Both the position numbers and the translations under genes were made by a program. From the NCBI GenBank assembly GCA_036521415.1, contig DATDHU010000081.1, positions 35,767 through 99,766 of the forward strand: a DNA stretch of 64,000 nucleotides. The letters run 5' to 3'. How positions within the stretch are numbered: position 1 is the first letter of the stretch; each line of letters starts with the position of its first letter. Under the pieces are notes generated by a model. The model worked only from the letters and a program-made list of their open reading frames with translations, was not told where the DNA came from and did not search any database. The DNA comes from DASXMT01 sp036521415 (GTDB lineage Bacteria > Actinomycetota > Acidimicrobiia > Acidimicrobiales > RAAP-2). Positions 43,953 to 52,157 of the stretch are shown one piece after another.

Positions 43953-44021
43953 GACACTCTCCTCTGTCGGGATGTTCACCACCGCGGTCACGGCCTCCGC
44001 CCGACACCAATACCAACATTA

Positions 44022-44035
44022 GTTGTACGCGCAAC
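44022..44035. promoter_or_regulatory. Inverted repeat upstream of pirin
   Basis: GTTGTACGCGCAAC has GTTG/CAAC arms and lies 70 bp before the pirin start, next to CAACATTAGTTG. Such sites are typical for MarR- or HxlR-type regulators. The rest of the gap to 44228 holds only a 12-bp direct repeat (GACGCAGTCCAT/C at 44185-44208). Confidence 0.35.
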
Positions 44036-44228
44036 ATTCCCACCACGAGTCTGTTCCGAGAGATCGTCCGGGCGATCAACGGGGGGACGGCCCGAGCCGT
44101 GCTCCTCCCCTGGGCGGGCCGCCAATCCAAGCCGGTAGCGTCGGGCGTAAATTGCGAGTGCACACATTCCACGCCGCATGCAGCGACGCAGTCCATGACG
44201 CAGTCCACGATGTAACAACGGGGGATCA

Positions 44229-45413
44229 ATGAGCATCGCCGAGCGAGCGACCATCGAGGGGGCGACGGCCCCGGGGTTCGGCGCGGTCAGGGAGGCGTTC
44301 ATCGCCAACTTCGCCGAGCGCGGGGACCAGGGGGCGGCCCTGTGTGTCTACCGGAACGGAGTCCCGGTGGTCGACCTCTGGGGTGGCCTGGCCGACCCCA
44401 CCACCGACCAGCCCTACGCCCGGGACAGCCTGCAGCTGGTCTTCTCGACCACCAAGGGGGCAACGGCGGTCTGCGCCAACCTGTTGATCCAACGGGGCTT
44501 GCTCGATCCGTCCGCACCGGTCTCCGAGTACTGGCCGGAGTTCGCCGCCGCCGGGAAGGAGGCCGTGACCGTCGAGTGGTTGTTGACCCACAAGAGCGGC
44601 CTGGCCGCCATCGACGCCACGCTGACGTTGTCCGAAGCGCTGGCCTGGGATCCCGTCGTCGAGGCGCTGGCCGCCCAGAAGCCGCTGTGGGCGCCGGGGA
44701 CGGCCCACGGCTATCACGCCCTCACCTTCGGGTGGCTGGTGGGTGAAGTGGTCCGGCGGGTGACCGACACGAGCATCGGGACATTCTTCGCCCATGAGGT
44801 GGCCGGTCCGCTCGGCCTGGACTTTTGGATCGGCCTTCCGCCGACCGAGGAGCACCGGGTGGCTCCTTTGTCCATGACCCTCGACTACATCGGAGACATG
44901 GGCCCCGAGGACCTGGCCGCCATGGCGGCCAATTTCGGGCCCGATGGGCTCGGGACCAGGGCGCTGTTTCTCAACGGGGCCTTCGGCGACCTCGCCGGAG
45001 AGGGTCCGTTCAACCTGACCGAGCTCCATGCTGCAGAAGTTCCCGCTGCCAACGGGATCACCACCGCTCGCTCCCTGGCCCGCTTGTACGCCGCCCTCAT
45101 CGGCGAGGTCGACGGGGTGCGCATCCTGGATGCCGGCACCGTTGCCGAGATGTCCCGGTCGCGGACCACCGGGACCGACCTGGTGCTCGGGGGCGAGTCC
45201 AAGTTCGGCCTCGGCATGATGTGCGACTCACCCTTCACCCCCTTCCTCGGCCCCGGCGGTTTCGGCCACTTCGGAGCGGGCGGCTCCCTCGGCTTCGCCC
45301 ATCCGGCGTCGGGGATCAGCTTCGGCTATGTGATGAACCAGATGCGGCTGGCCGTCGCCGGCGACGAGCGAACCACCGTCCTCATCGACGCCATCCGCAC
45401 GTCCATCGGGTAG
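44229..45413 (+). CDS. Serine hydrolase of the beta-lactamase/EstB family
   Basis: The 394-residue protein has S73-T-T-K76 as the nucleophile motif, Tyr in GYHALTFG and HFGAGGS near the C-terminus, as in class C beta-lactamase-like esterases. No signal peptide is present, so it is likely a cytoplasmic esterase rather than a beta-lactamase. GGGGGATC lies before the ATG. Confidence 0.85.
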   Translation: MSIAERATIEGATAPGFGAVREAFIANFAERGDQGAALCVYRNGVPVVDLWGGLADPTTDQPYARDSLQLVFSTTKGATAVCANLLIQRGLLDPSAPVSEYWPEFAAAGKEAVTVEWLLTHKSGLAAIDATLTLSEALAWDPVVEALAAQKPLWAPGTAHGYHALTFGWLVGEVVRRVTDTSIGTFFAHEVAGPLGLDFWIGLPPTEEHRVAPLSMTLDYIGDMGPEDLAAMAANFGPDGLGTRALFLNGAFGDLAGEGPFNLTELHAAEVPAANGITTARSLARLYAALIGEVDGVRILDAGTVAEMSRSRTTGTDLVLGGESKFGLGMMCDSPFTPFLGPGGFGHFGAGGSLGFAHPASGISFGYVMNQMRLAVAGDERTTVLIDAIRTSIG

Positions 45414-45512
45414 TGATGGAGGCGTGGAACGGCGCGACGGCTCGGGGCAGCGGCCAGGACGGCACACCCTGCTAACGACGCGTCGTACCGAGGAGCTCCA
45501 GGGGTCGACCGA

Positions 45513-46601
45513 GTGACGCGCCATCGAGGCGCCGGCGCGCCCGCCGACGGCGAGAACCCCGACCGCCCGCCGCCCCCCCCTTCGCCGGCCGACATCGGGC
45601 GTGTGCTGCGGGAGAAACGCGAGGCGCTCGGGCTCGACCTGCTGACCGTCCACGACCGGCTCGGCCGGCCCATCACCCAGCTCGAAGCGCTCGAGAACGG
45701 CGACCTGAGCCGGCTGCACAACCAGGCCTTCGCCCTTTCGACCCTTCGCCGGTATGCGCGCTTTCTGACCCTCGACGGCGACGCCCTGGCCCTCCAATTC
45801 ATGCAGAGCGTGTCGGTGGGACCCCCGGGACCGCCGAGCCCGCCTCCGGCCGGGAGACGCGGGGCTGCGTCCACCCCGACCGGGATGGTGGCGGCGGTCG
45901 ACTCCGGTCCCGAGCACCTGCGGGCCTTCACCCAGACCGGTCCGGTCCCGCGGGTGGGCGGCTACGACAACGGGCTCACCGGGACGGGATTCGGGTCGGT
46001 CGGGCCCCCCACGGGAACCCTGTCGGTGATCCCCCGCGAGCAGATCAAAGAGACTCGGAAGGCCCAGCGAAGAGCGAGGCGATCCCGGCAGGCTCCTGCG
46101 TTGCTTCGGCTCGCCACCTGGGTAGTCCTGGCCGCCCTGTTGGTGGCGCTGGTCGGCGTGGGCCTCCGGTACGGGCGCCCCCAGCTGCTGGTCGAGTGGC
46201 ACATTGCCCAGCCCAACGGGGCGCTGTACCTGGCCTCCCCACCGCCGTCCACCGCCCCGACCACGCCGCCGCACCCCCGGGACGCGGCCGTGAAACAGGT
46301 GAGCACCGACAACCAGACCGAAGCCACCTACACGGTCAGCGACAGCAATTTCAAAGTGATCCTGACCACGACGGCTCCCTGCTACGTCCAAATCAACAGC
46401 CCGGCATCGGTCAACGCCATCGTGGCGGACGTCCAACCGCCCAACGTCACCAAGTCGTACCCGGCCAGCGGCTCACTGACCGTCCAGATCGGGGCGGCCG
46501 GCGTGTCGATCAGCGTGTCGGTGAAGGGTTCGAACGTCTTCACCACCGTCCCCAAGATCGCCCCGTTCACCTACACCTTCAACTCGACGCCCGGGCCGTA
46601 G
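45513..46601 (+). CDS. RodZ-like membrane protein with HTH and DUF4115
   Basis: The 362-residue protein has a RodZ-type HTH (IGRVLREKREALGLDLLTV, LEALENGDLSRL), a long Pro/Gly linker, one transmembrane helix near residues 205-222 and an external DUF4115-like beta domain. RodZ proteins link the cytoskeleton or wall synthesis to the membrane. The GTG at 45513 is supported by AGGGG upstream. A perfect 12-bp palindrome (ACGACGCGTCGT, 45475-45486) lies just upstream. Confidence 0.78.
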   Translation: MTRHRGAGAPADGENPDRPPPPPSPADIGRVLREKREALGLDLLTVHDRLGRPITQLEALENGDLSRLHNQAFALSTLRRYARFLTLDGDALALQFMQSVSVGPPGPPSPPPAGRRGAASTPTGMVAAVDSGPEHLRAFTQTGPVPRVGGYDNGLTGTGFGSVGPPTGTLSVIPREQIKETRKAQRRARRSRQAPALLRLATWVVLAALLVALVGVGLRYGRPQLLVEWHIAQPNGALYLASPPPSTAPTTPPHPRDAAVKQVSTDNQTEATYTVSDSNFKVILTTTAPCYVQINSPASVNAIVADVQPPNVTKSYPASGSLTVQIGAAGVSISVSVKGSNVFTTVPKIAPFTYTFNSTPGP

Positions 46602-46642
46602 CCCACGGAACCCGGTCCCTGCACCGCGAAACGATGGACGGG

Positions 46643-47377
46643 TCAGGCGATGGTCCTCGGCAGGTCCGAGTCCCGGATGGCTTGCGCCCACGGGTAGCGA
46701 AGCGGGTCGATGTGCACGAAGGGGGCATCGACCATCACCACGACGTCGGGGTGGTGGGGGGCAGCGGCACGAAGGGCGACCGTGCGCTCGCCCACGTCGC
46801 CCTCCAGGAACACCAGGTCGAGCTCGTCCCCGTCTTCGCCGGCCAACCGCAGGCTCACCACCCCGTGGACACCCTCGAGCCCGGCCACCCGCTTCGACCA
46901 CTCCTCGTGATACCAGGCGGCGACCTCGTCGCTGCCCCGGCGGCGCACCATGAGCAGCCCGTGGTGGCCGACGAAGGGCACGTCGATGGCGGGCAGGGCC
47001 AGATCGGGCGAGGAGACGGCCGAGACCAGCTCGAACGCCCCGCCGTCACGGACGACCTTCTTCTCGGCCGGAAACCGCATCCGCCCCGTGTCGTAGAGGA
47101 CCTCTCGGAGCTCGGCCATCGACCCCACCACCTCGGCGGGCGGCTGGCACAGCGTGTAGACGGTCACGAAGCTCCCCCGCCCACCGGCCAGCGGTGAGGA
47201 CGGATCGGCGATCCGCAGCGAATGGAGCTCGGGCGGCGCGGCGTAGCGGCGTCCCGACATGACACCGGTCAACGAGACGTTGGGGGGCACGTGCTCCAGG
47301 TCGTACCAGCGGTTGAACGCCTCGATGCTGTCGGCGTCGCAGTCGAGCACCGCGCAGATCATTCCGGTCGCGAGCAT
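46643..47377 (-). CDS. EthD-like dimeric alpha/beta-barrel protein
   Basis: The 244-residue protein looks like two ferredoxin-like halves: CAVLDCDADSIEAFNRWYD and LLMVRRRGSDEVAAWYHEEW. Each half resembles the EthD/dimeric alpha-beta barrel repeat. No catalytic role is assigned. It follows the LLM gene by 79 bp on the same strand and may belong to the same pathway. Confidence 0.6.
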   Translation of the reverse strand: MLATGMICAVLDCDADSIEAFNRWYDLEHVPPNVSLTGVMSGRRYAAPPELHSLRIADPSSPLAGGRGSFVTVYTLCQPPAEVVGSMAELREVLYDTGRMRFPAEKKVVRDGGAFELVSAVSSPDLALPAIDVPFVGHHGLLMVRRRGSDEVAAWYHEEWSKRVAGLEGVHGVVSLRLAGEDGDELDLVFLEGDVGERTVALRAAAPHHPDVVVMVDAPFVHIDPLRYPWAQAIRDSDLPRTIA

Positions 47378-47456
47378 GGTCCCCCTGTCACGGTGCAGTG
47401 GTGTCGATCGCAGACGCGCGCGTCGGCGGCAGACGCGTCGATGGCAGTCGTGCCGG

Positions 47457-48389
47457 TCATCCGGTGGTCACTCCCCGGTATGGGCTGACCACCGCCTCGG
47501 ACAGCCAAGCCAGCTCCTCTTGGCAGGCGGCCAGGCTCCGGCCGCGGCAGCCGAGAGTCAGCCAGGTGACCCCGGCCTCCTCGTAGACGGGCAGCCGCTC
47601 CCGGAAGCGCTCGCCACTCGGGTCCCCTTCGGGATCGGGGTGGTCGAACGAGGCGAAGGCGACGTCGAAGCCCCCGTTCAGGCCGGCCTCGGACCGGAGC
47701 CGATGGACTTCGTCGATGCCCACCCGCAGTTCGTCCAGCGACGTGAGCGTCGGGCTGCCGGTGATGGCCGCCATCGCCTCGGGTTGGGGAAACGGCATCC
47801 ATCCGTCGGCCAGGAGGGCGGCGCGGCGCCTGGCTGCCTTGGAGTTGCCGCCCACCCAGATGGGAGGCCGGGGCCGCTGGACCGGCACAGGCACCATGGA
47901 GTGGCCGTGGGCCGGGAAGTAGGTGCCGTCGCGGTCCACCGATTTCCCGCTCCACACGGCCGACATGGCCTCGATGGCCTCGTCGAACCGCTTCCCGCGG
48001 GTGGCGAAGTCGCCCCCCAGCACCTCGAACTCGGCCCGCAGGTACCCGGCCCCCATCCCGACGATGACCCGGCCACCGGACAGGACGTCGAGGCTGGCGA
48101 TGGAGCGGGCGGCCAGGTACGGGTTCCGGTAGCCGGCCACCAACAGGTTGGTCCGCAGCCCGATGGTCGAGGTCACGGCGGACATGGAGCTGAGGGCCAC
48201 GAACGGGTCGAAGGCGTGATGACCGCCGTTGGCCAGCCACGCGTCCTGGGGGAACGGGTGGTCGGTCACGCTGACGGCGTCGAGGCCGGCCTCTTCGGCG
48301 GCCACGGCGAATTCGTTCAGCTTCCCCTCCCCGACCCAGGTCTCGAAGTGCTTGATGGCGCCGCTCGGGACACCCACGTCGAACTTCAT
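47457..48389 (-). CDS. LLM-class F420-dependent oxidoreductase
   Basis: The 310-residue TIM-barrel protein shows VSVTDHPFP, LDVLSGGRVIVGMGAGYL and RPPIWVGGNS, the signature of luciferase-like F420 enzymes of the TIGR03619 type. It probably oxidises or reduces a hydride-accepting substrate in lipid or alcohol metabolism. AAGGGGGAAGGG lies before the ATG. It is the first gene of a pair with the EthD-like protein. Confidence 0.88.
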   Translation of the reverse strand: MKFDVGVPSGAIKHFETWVGEGKLNEFAVAAEEAGLDAVSVTDHPFPQDAWLANGGHHAFDPFVALSSMSAVTSTIGLRTNLLVAGYRNPYLAARSIASLDVLSGGRVIVGMGAGYLRAEFEVLGGDFATRGKRFDEAIEAMSAVWSGKSVDRDGTYFPAHGHSMVPVPVQRPRPPIWVGGNSKAARRRAALLADGWMPFPQPEAMAAITGSPTLTSLDELRVGIDEVHRLRSEAGLNGGFDVAFASFDHPDPEGDPSGERFRERLPVYEEAGVTWLTLGCRGRSLAACQEELAWLSEAVVSPYRGVTTG

Positions 48390-48566
48390 CACCACTGCCC
48401 TTCCCCCTTGCCCGACCGGTGCCGGGCGCTCTTCCTTGCCGGTGGTACCGGGCTTCCTCCCGGGCCGCCGGTGGCGGGATTGCTCGGTCTGACTATCGCG
48501 CCGGCGACCGGTGGTCGGCCACACGGGAGGCGCCTTGGGCAATGGGCGTGACCACGCGGGTGCGCC

Positions 48567-48572
48567 TACGAT
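48567..48572 (+). promoter_or_regulatory. -10 hexamer of the isochorismatase-like gene
   Basis: TACGAT is followed by six bases and the ATG at 48579, indicating a leaderless transcript. Confidence 0.45.
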
Positions 48573-48578
48573 GCCGGC

Positions 48579-49208
48579 ATGCCGCTCGACCCTGCCCTTG
48601 TCGACCCGTCCCACACCGCCATCGTGATGAACGAGATCCAGCGGGGAACGGTGGGCGACCGGTCGGCACTCCCCATGCTGGTGGAGGCGGCGGCCCCCGC
48701 GGTCACCGAGGTGGCGCGGCTGGTGCGGGCCGGGCGGTCTGCCGGAGTGGAGATCGTGCACTGCGTGGTCGAGTCCCGGGTGGACATGAAGGGCTCCATG
48801 GGCAACTCCGTGTTCGGGGCGAAGGCGAAGAAGGCGGCCCTGGAGAATCCCCGTGACCCCCGCGAGCTGGCCGAGTTCGGCGAGGTCGTCCCCGAGATCG
48901 GTGTCGAACCGGGCGACCTGGTGATGAGCCGGCTGCACTCGATGGCCCCCATGACCGACACCGGGCTCGACATCGTGCTGCGGAACTTGGGGGTGACCAC
49001 GGTGATCGCCACCGGCGTGTCGCTCAACCTGGGGGTGATGGGGCTGGTCATCGAGGCAGCCAGCCGTTCGTACAACGTGGTCATCCCGAGGGACGCCACC
49101 GTGGGCGTGCCCCCCGAGTACGGGGAGATGGTGCTGCAGAACTCGCTCTCGATCCTGGCCCGGATCAGCAGCGTCCAGGAGCTCATCGACATCTGGGCTC
49201 GCCCATGA
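48579..49208 (+). CDS. Isochorismatase-fold protein lacking the catalytic triad
   Basis: The 209-residue protein has the cysteine-hydrolase fold, but the catalytic positions are changed. The usual Asp in the first strand reads N-E (IVMNEIQRG), the Lys position reads Arg (VMSRLHSM) and the Cys in GVSxNxC reads Gly (GVSLNLGVMG). It may be a non-catalytic or altered member. The stop overlaps the next ATG (ATGA), so it is made together with an F420 enzyme. Confidence 0.78.
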   Translation: MPLDPALVDPSHTAIVMNEIQRGTVGDRSALPMLVEAAAPAVTEVARLVRAGRSAGVEIVHCVVESRVDMKGSMGNSVFGAKAKKAALENPRDPRELAEFGEVVPEIGVEPGDLVMSRLHSMAPMTDTGLDIVLRNLGVTTVIATGVSLNLGVMGLVIEAASRSYNVVIPRDATVGVPPEYGEMVLQNSLSILARISSVQELIDIWARP

Positions 49209-50131
49209 AGATCTACGTGGCCCTGCCGGGCACCAGCCGCATGCCCGGCACCCCGGAGTGGGTCCGCCAGCTCCAGGCCCCCGACTACCAGCGCATCGCC
49301 CGGGCCGTCGACGACCTGGGCTACGACGCCATCGCCAGCTCCGAGCACTTCGCCATGCCCTACGAGGAGGTGCCCCGCCTCGGGCCGTACTGGATGCAGG
49401 GCCTCTCGGTCATGGCCTTCCTGGCCGGCGCCACCTCCCGGGTCCGGGTGGACGCCACCATCCTCGTCCTCCCCTACCACCACCCGCTCTCGCTGGCCAA
49501 GGCGGTCTGCACCATGGACGCGCTGTCGGGGGGGCGGGTCAATCTCTCGGTCGGCGTGGGCCACGCCGTGGCCGAGTTCAAGGCGCTCGGCGTGAGCTTC
49601 GCCGACCGGGGGGCCATCGCCGACGAGATGCTGGCGGCCATCGTCGAGCTGTGGACGGCCGACGAGCCCGTTCACCACGGACGGTTCTTCGACATCGAGG
49701 GGCTGGCCTTCGAGCCCAAGCCGGTGCAATCGCCCCGGCCCCCCATCTTCATCGGGGGCAACTCCAAGCCCGCTCTGCGCCGGGCGGCCCGCCACGACGG
49801 TTGGCAACCCAACCCGACCGACTTCTCGCTCGGGGAGATGCCGCCCCTCTTGGAGTACCTGTTCGCCCAGCCCGAGTACGCCGGCAAGGAGGACGCCTTC
49901 GACATCTGTTGGCTGGGCTCGCCCCCGATGTGGGAAGCGGACGGGTTCGGCTCGGCATCCCCGTCGGTCCTCGAGGCCTACCGCGACCGGTTGGTCGACT
50001 GGTGCGCCGAGCTCGAAGGGCAGCGCGTGACCCGGACGTCGTTGCCGTTGCCGCCCACCGGCTCGGTCCAGGAGTACATCGACCACCTGCAATGGTTCGA
50101 CGGCGAGGTGGCGCCCCGGCTGGGTCGCTGA
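49205..50131 (+). CDS. LLM-class F420-dependent oxidoreductase
   Basis: The 308-residue protein has IASSEHFAMP, MDALSGGRVNLSVGVGHAV and RPPIFIGGNSKPALRRAA, typical of the TIGR03619 luciferase-like group. It overlaps the isochorismatase-like gene by four bases and ends 30 bp from the convergent Ddn-type gene. Confidence 0.87.
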   Translation: MKIYVALPGTSRMPGTPEWVRQLQAPDYQRIARAVDDLGYDAIASSEHFAMPYEEVPRLGPYWMQGLSVMAFLAGATSRVRVDATILVLPYHHPLSLAKAVCTMDALSGGRVNLSVGVGHAVAEFKALGVSFADRGAIADEMLAAIVELWTADEPVHHGRFFDIEGLAFEPKPVQSPRPPIFIGGNSKPALRRAARHDGWQPNPTDFSLGEMPPLLEYLFAQPEYAGKEDAFDICWLGSPPMWEADGFGSASPSVLEAYRDRLVDWCAELEGQRVTRTSLPLPPTGSVQEYIDHLQWFDGEVAPRLGR

Positions 50132-50160
50132 GCCCACTGCGTCATACAGCCGATGCAGGG

Positions 50161-50769
50161 TCACCCGGCCGGTTCAGGGCCCGATCGCACCGGAGGCCCG
50201 GCGGAATCGCGGGCCTGGTTCAGGGCGATGAGCACGAGGGGGACGTCCCGACCCAGCTGGGCCGTCTGCTCCTGGTAACGGCGGAGGTCAGGGTGCTGGT
50301 CGGCGACTGTCTCAAAGACGGAGGCCCGCTCGGCACCGGTGCTCACACGGGCCGTGCCCGGAATCTGGCGGCGGTCGATGCGGACCCAGCACCGGGGTTC
50401 GGCGGCGAGATTCCTGGCCCAGTAGGGGTCGGTCGGGCCGCCGCCCTTGGTGCCGCAGACGACCAGCTCCTCGCCGTATCGGTAGAACGGGAGACACGAG
50501 GTGCGCAGCGCGCCGGTCCGCCAGCCGATGGAGGTGAGGAGCAGATGGTCCCGGTGGTAGGGCCGGCCAGCCGCCTTGGCGAACTCGAAGGAGATGAGCG
50601 AGAAACCGGTCCAGCGCACGAGGGCACGGTCGATGGCCTTGCCCCGTCGGGTCGGCTTCATCACGATCATCCAGGGACGGCCGTGCGAGGAGAACGTGAC
50701 CCGACCCCCCAACGAGCTGGTGGACGGCGTCTCCCCCGCCGGTCGGTCGCCCTCGTCGAACGCGGCCAT
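50161..50769 (-). CDS. Nitroreductase/deazaflavin-dependent protein, Ddn family
   Basis: The 202-residue protein has the split-barrel pattern LLLTSIGWRTGALRTSCLPF and ARNLAAEPRCWVRIDRRQI, characteristic of Ddn-like F420 reductases. ATG 50769 follows GAAGGGGGCAG. A TATATT (50818-50813) with TTGGTC upstream is a reasonable promoter. It is divergent from the thiolase. Confidence 0.82.
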   Translation of the reverse strand: MAAFDEGDRPAGETPSTSSLGGRVTFSSHGRPWMIVMKPTRRGKAIDRALVRWTGFSLISFEFAKAAGRPYHRDHLLLTSIGWRTGALRTSCLPFYRYGEELVVCGTKGGGPTDPYWARNLAAEPRCWVRIDRRQIPGTARVSTGAERASVFETVADQHPDLRRYQEQTAQLGRDVPLVLIALNQARDSAGPPVRSGPEPAG

Positions 50770-50828
50770 CGTCTGCCCCCTTCGGTTCGCCCTCTGGCGT
50801 CTCCAGCCATGAAATATAAACTGCGCCC

Positions 50829-52127
50829 ATCGACGACCAACTTGCACAGGGCAGCGAGCCCACCGCGCCCGAGACACGGGCCCGCAGACGCGCCGAGCCG
50901 GCTGACCGGGTCGCCGTCCTCGGGTTCGCCCGGACCCCGTTCGGGAAGTTCGGCGGCTCGCTCCGAGAGGCGACCCTCCCCGAGCTGTCGTCGGCCGCCG
51001 TCGTTGCCGCACTGGGTCGTGCCGGGGTCGCACCTGACCAGGTCGACCAGCTGGTCTTCGGGGTCAACTTCCCCGGATCTGACCGGTCGATCGCCAGGCA
51101 GATCCTCCTGCGTTCGGGGATCCCGGTCGACCGCAACGCCTACACGGTCGACCGCGCCTGTTGCAGCTCGCTCACCGCGTTGGCCGCCGCGTCGCGGTCC
51201 ATTCGCCTGGCCGAGGCGTCGCTGGCCGTGGCCGGGGGGGTCGAGAACCTGAGCCGGGTGCCGTACTTCCTCGAGGGGGTCCGGTGGGGCCATCGCCTGG
51301 GAAACCTGGAGATGAGCGACCAACTGGTCATCTCCTGCCCCCATACCCACGAGCCCCGGGCGCGACAGGCCTCACGGGAGGCGCTCGAGTACGGGATCGA
51401 CCGGGAGGCACAGGACGACTGGGCCCTCCGCAGCCAGGAGCGCTACGCCAAGGCGCTGGCGGCTGGATGGCCGGCCGAGGAGATCGTCCCCGTGGCCGGT
51501 ACCGACGGACGCGGCCAGGCGTTCACCGTCGACCACGACGAGGTGCCGCGCCCGGCCACCACCGCCACCGCCCTCGCCGCGCTGCCCACCATCTACGGGA
51601 GCGAGACGGTGACACCCGGCAATGCGCCCGACCTGTCCAGCGGGTCGGCCGCGCTGGTGCTCGCCGACCCTCGAGCAGCAGGCGAGCACGGCCGTGAGGT
51701 GGCAGCCACGCTCCGAGGCTTCGCCGCCGTCTCCGGGGAGCCCCGTCGCATCGCCTCCATCCCGGCCACCGCCATCCGTGCCGCTGTGGACCGGGTCGGG
51801 CTCACGCTCGATCAGATCGACCTGATCGAGGTCAACGAGGCCTTCGCCGCCGTCCCCCTGGTGACGACGCTCATCCTGGCCGACGGCGACGAGCGACGAG
51901 CCGGGGCGCTGCGGGAGCGGACGAACGTCAACGGGGGATCGGTGGCCATCGGCCACCCGACCGGGGCGACCGCGGCGCGCATGGTGATGACCGCCATCTG
52001 CGAGCTCAGGCGTCGCGGCGGGGGCACCGCGGCCGTGGCGCTGTGCGGGGGCATCGGCGAGGGCGAGGCGGTCATCGTCGAGGTCGACGGGGACGCCTCT
52101 CGAACCATGACCCCCGACTCGCCATGA
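50829..52127 (+). CDS. Thiolase with no canonical start codon
   Basis: The frame encodes a full thiolase from VAVLGFARTPFGKFGGSL (50910), with the nucleophile in DRACCSSLTAL, the His in AIGHPTGATAAR and ALCGGIGEGEA at the end. The stop upstream in this frame is at 50817-50819, and no ATG, GTG or TTG occurs before 51180, which lies beyond the active-site cysteine. An ATC at 50829 sits six bases after TAAACT, matching the leaderless spacing used elsewhere, so I place the start there. A frameshift near the 5' end is the alternative. The stop overlaps the 17-bp repeat that carries the next start. Confidence 0.65.
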   Translation: MDDQLAQGSEPTAPETRARRRAEPADRVAVLGFARTPFGKFGGSLREATLPELSSAAVVAALGRAGVAPDQVDQLVFGVNFPGSDRSIARQILLRSGIPVDRNAYTVDRACCSSLTALAAASRSIRLAEASLAVAGGVENLSRVPYFLEGVRWGHRLGNLEMSDQLVISCPHTHEPRARQASREALEYGIDREAQDDWALRSQERYAKALAAGWPAEEIVPVAGTDGRGQAFTVDHDEVPRPATTATALAALPTIYGSETVTPGNAPDLSSGSAALVLADPRAAGEHGREVAATLRGFAAVSGEPRRIASIPATAIRAAVDRVGLTLDQIDLIEVNEAFAAVPLVTTLILADGDERRAGALRERTNVNGGSVAIGHPTGATAARMVMTAICELRRRGGGTAAVALCGGIGEGEAVIVEVDGDASRTMTPDSP

Positions 52128-52157
52128 CTCCCGACTCCCCATGACCCTCGACTCGGA
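52107..52157. repeat. Three 17-bp tandem repeats each with an ATG
   Basis: Copies at 52107, 52124 and 52141 read ATGACCCCCGACTCGCC, ATGACTCCCGACTCCCC and ATGACCCTCGACTCGGA. The last ATG is the mutase start; the middle one opens a 6-codon ORF whose TGA overlaps it. Confidence 0.85.

Noticed and set aside
44185..44208. 12-bp direct repeat GACGCAGTCCAT/C before the serine hydrolase
   Set aside because: Two copies only, with no promoter context; likely a chance duplication.
49258..51252. 664-codon frame over the LLM gene and thiolase 5' end
   Set aside because: Low-complexity shadow of the LLM gene. I considered it as the missing thiolase N-terminus (ATG 50809), but it is out of frame with the thiolase.
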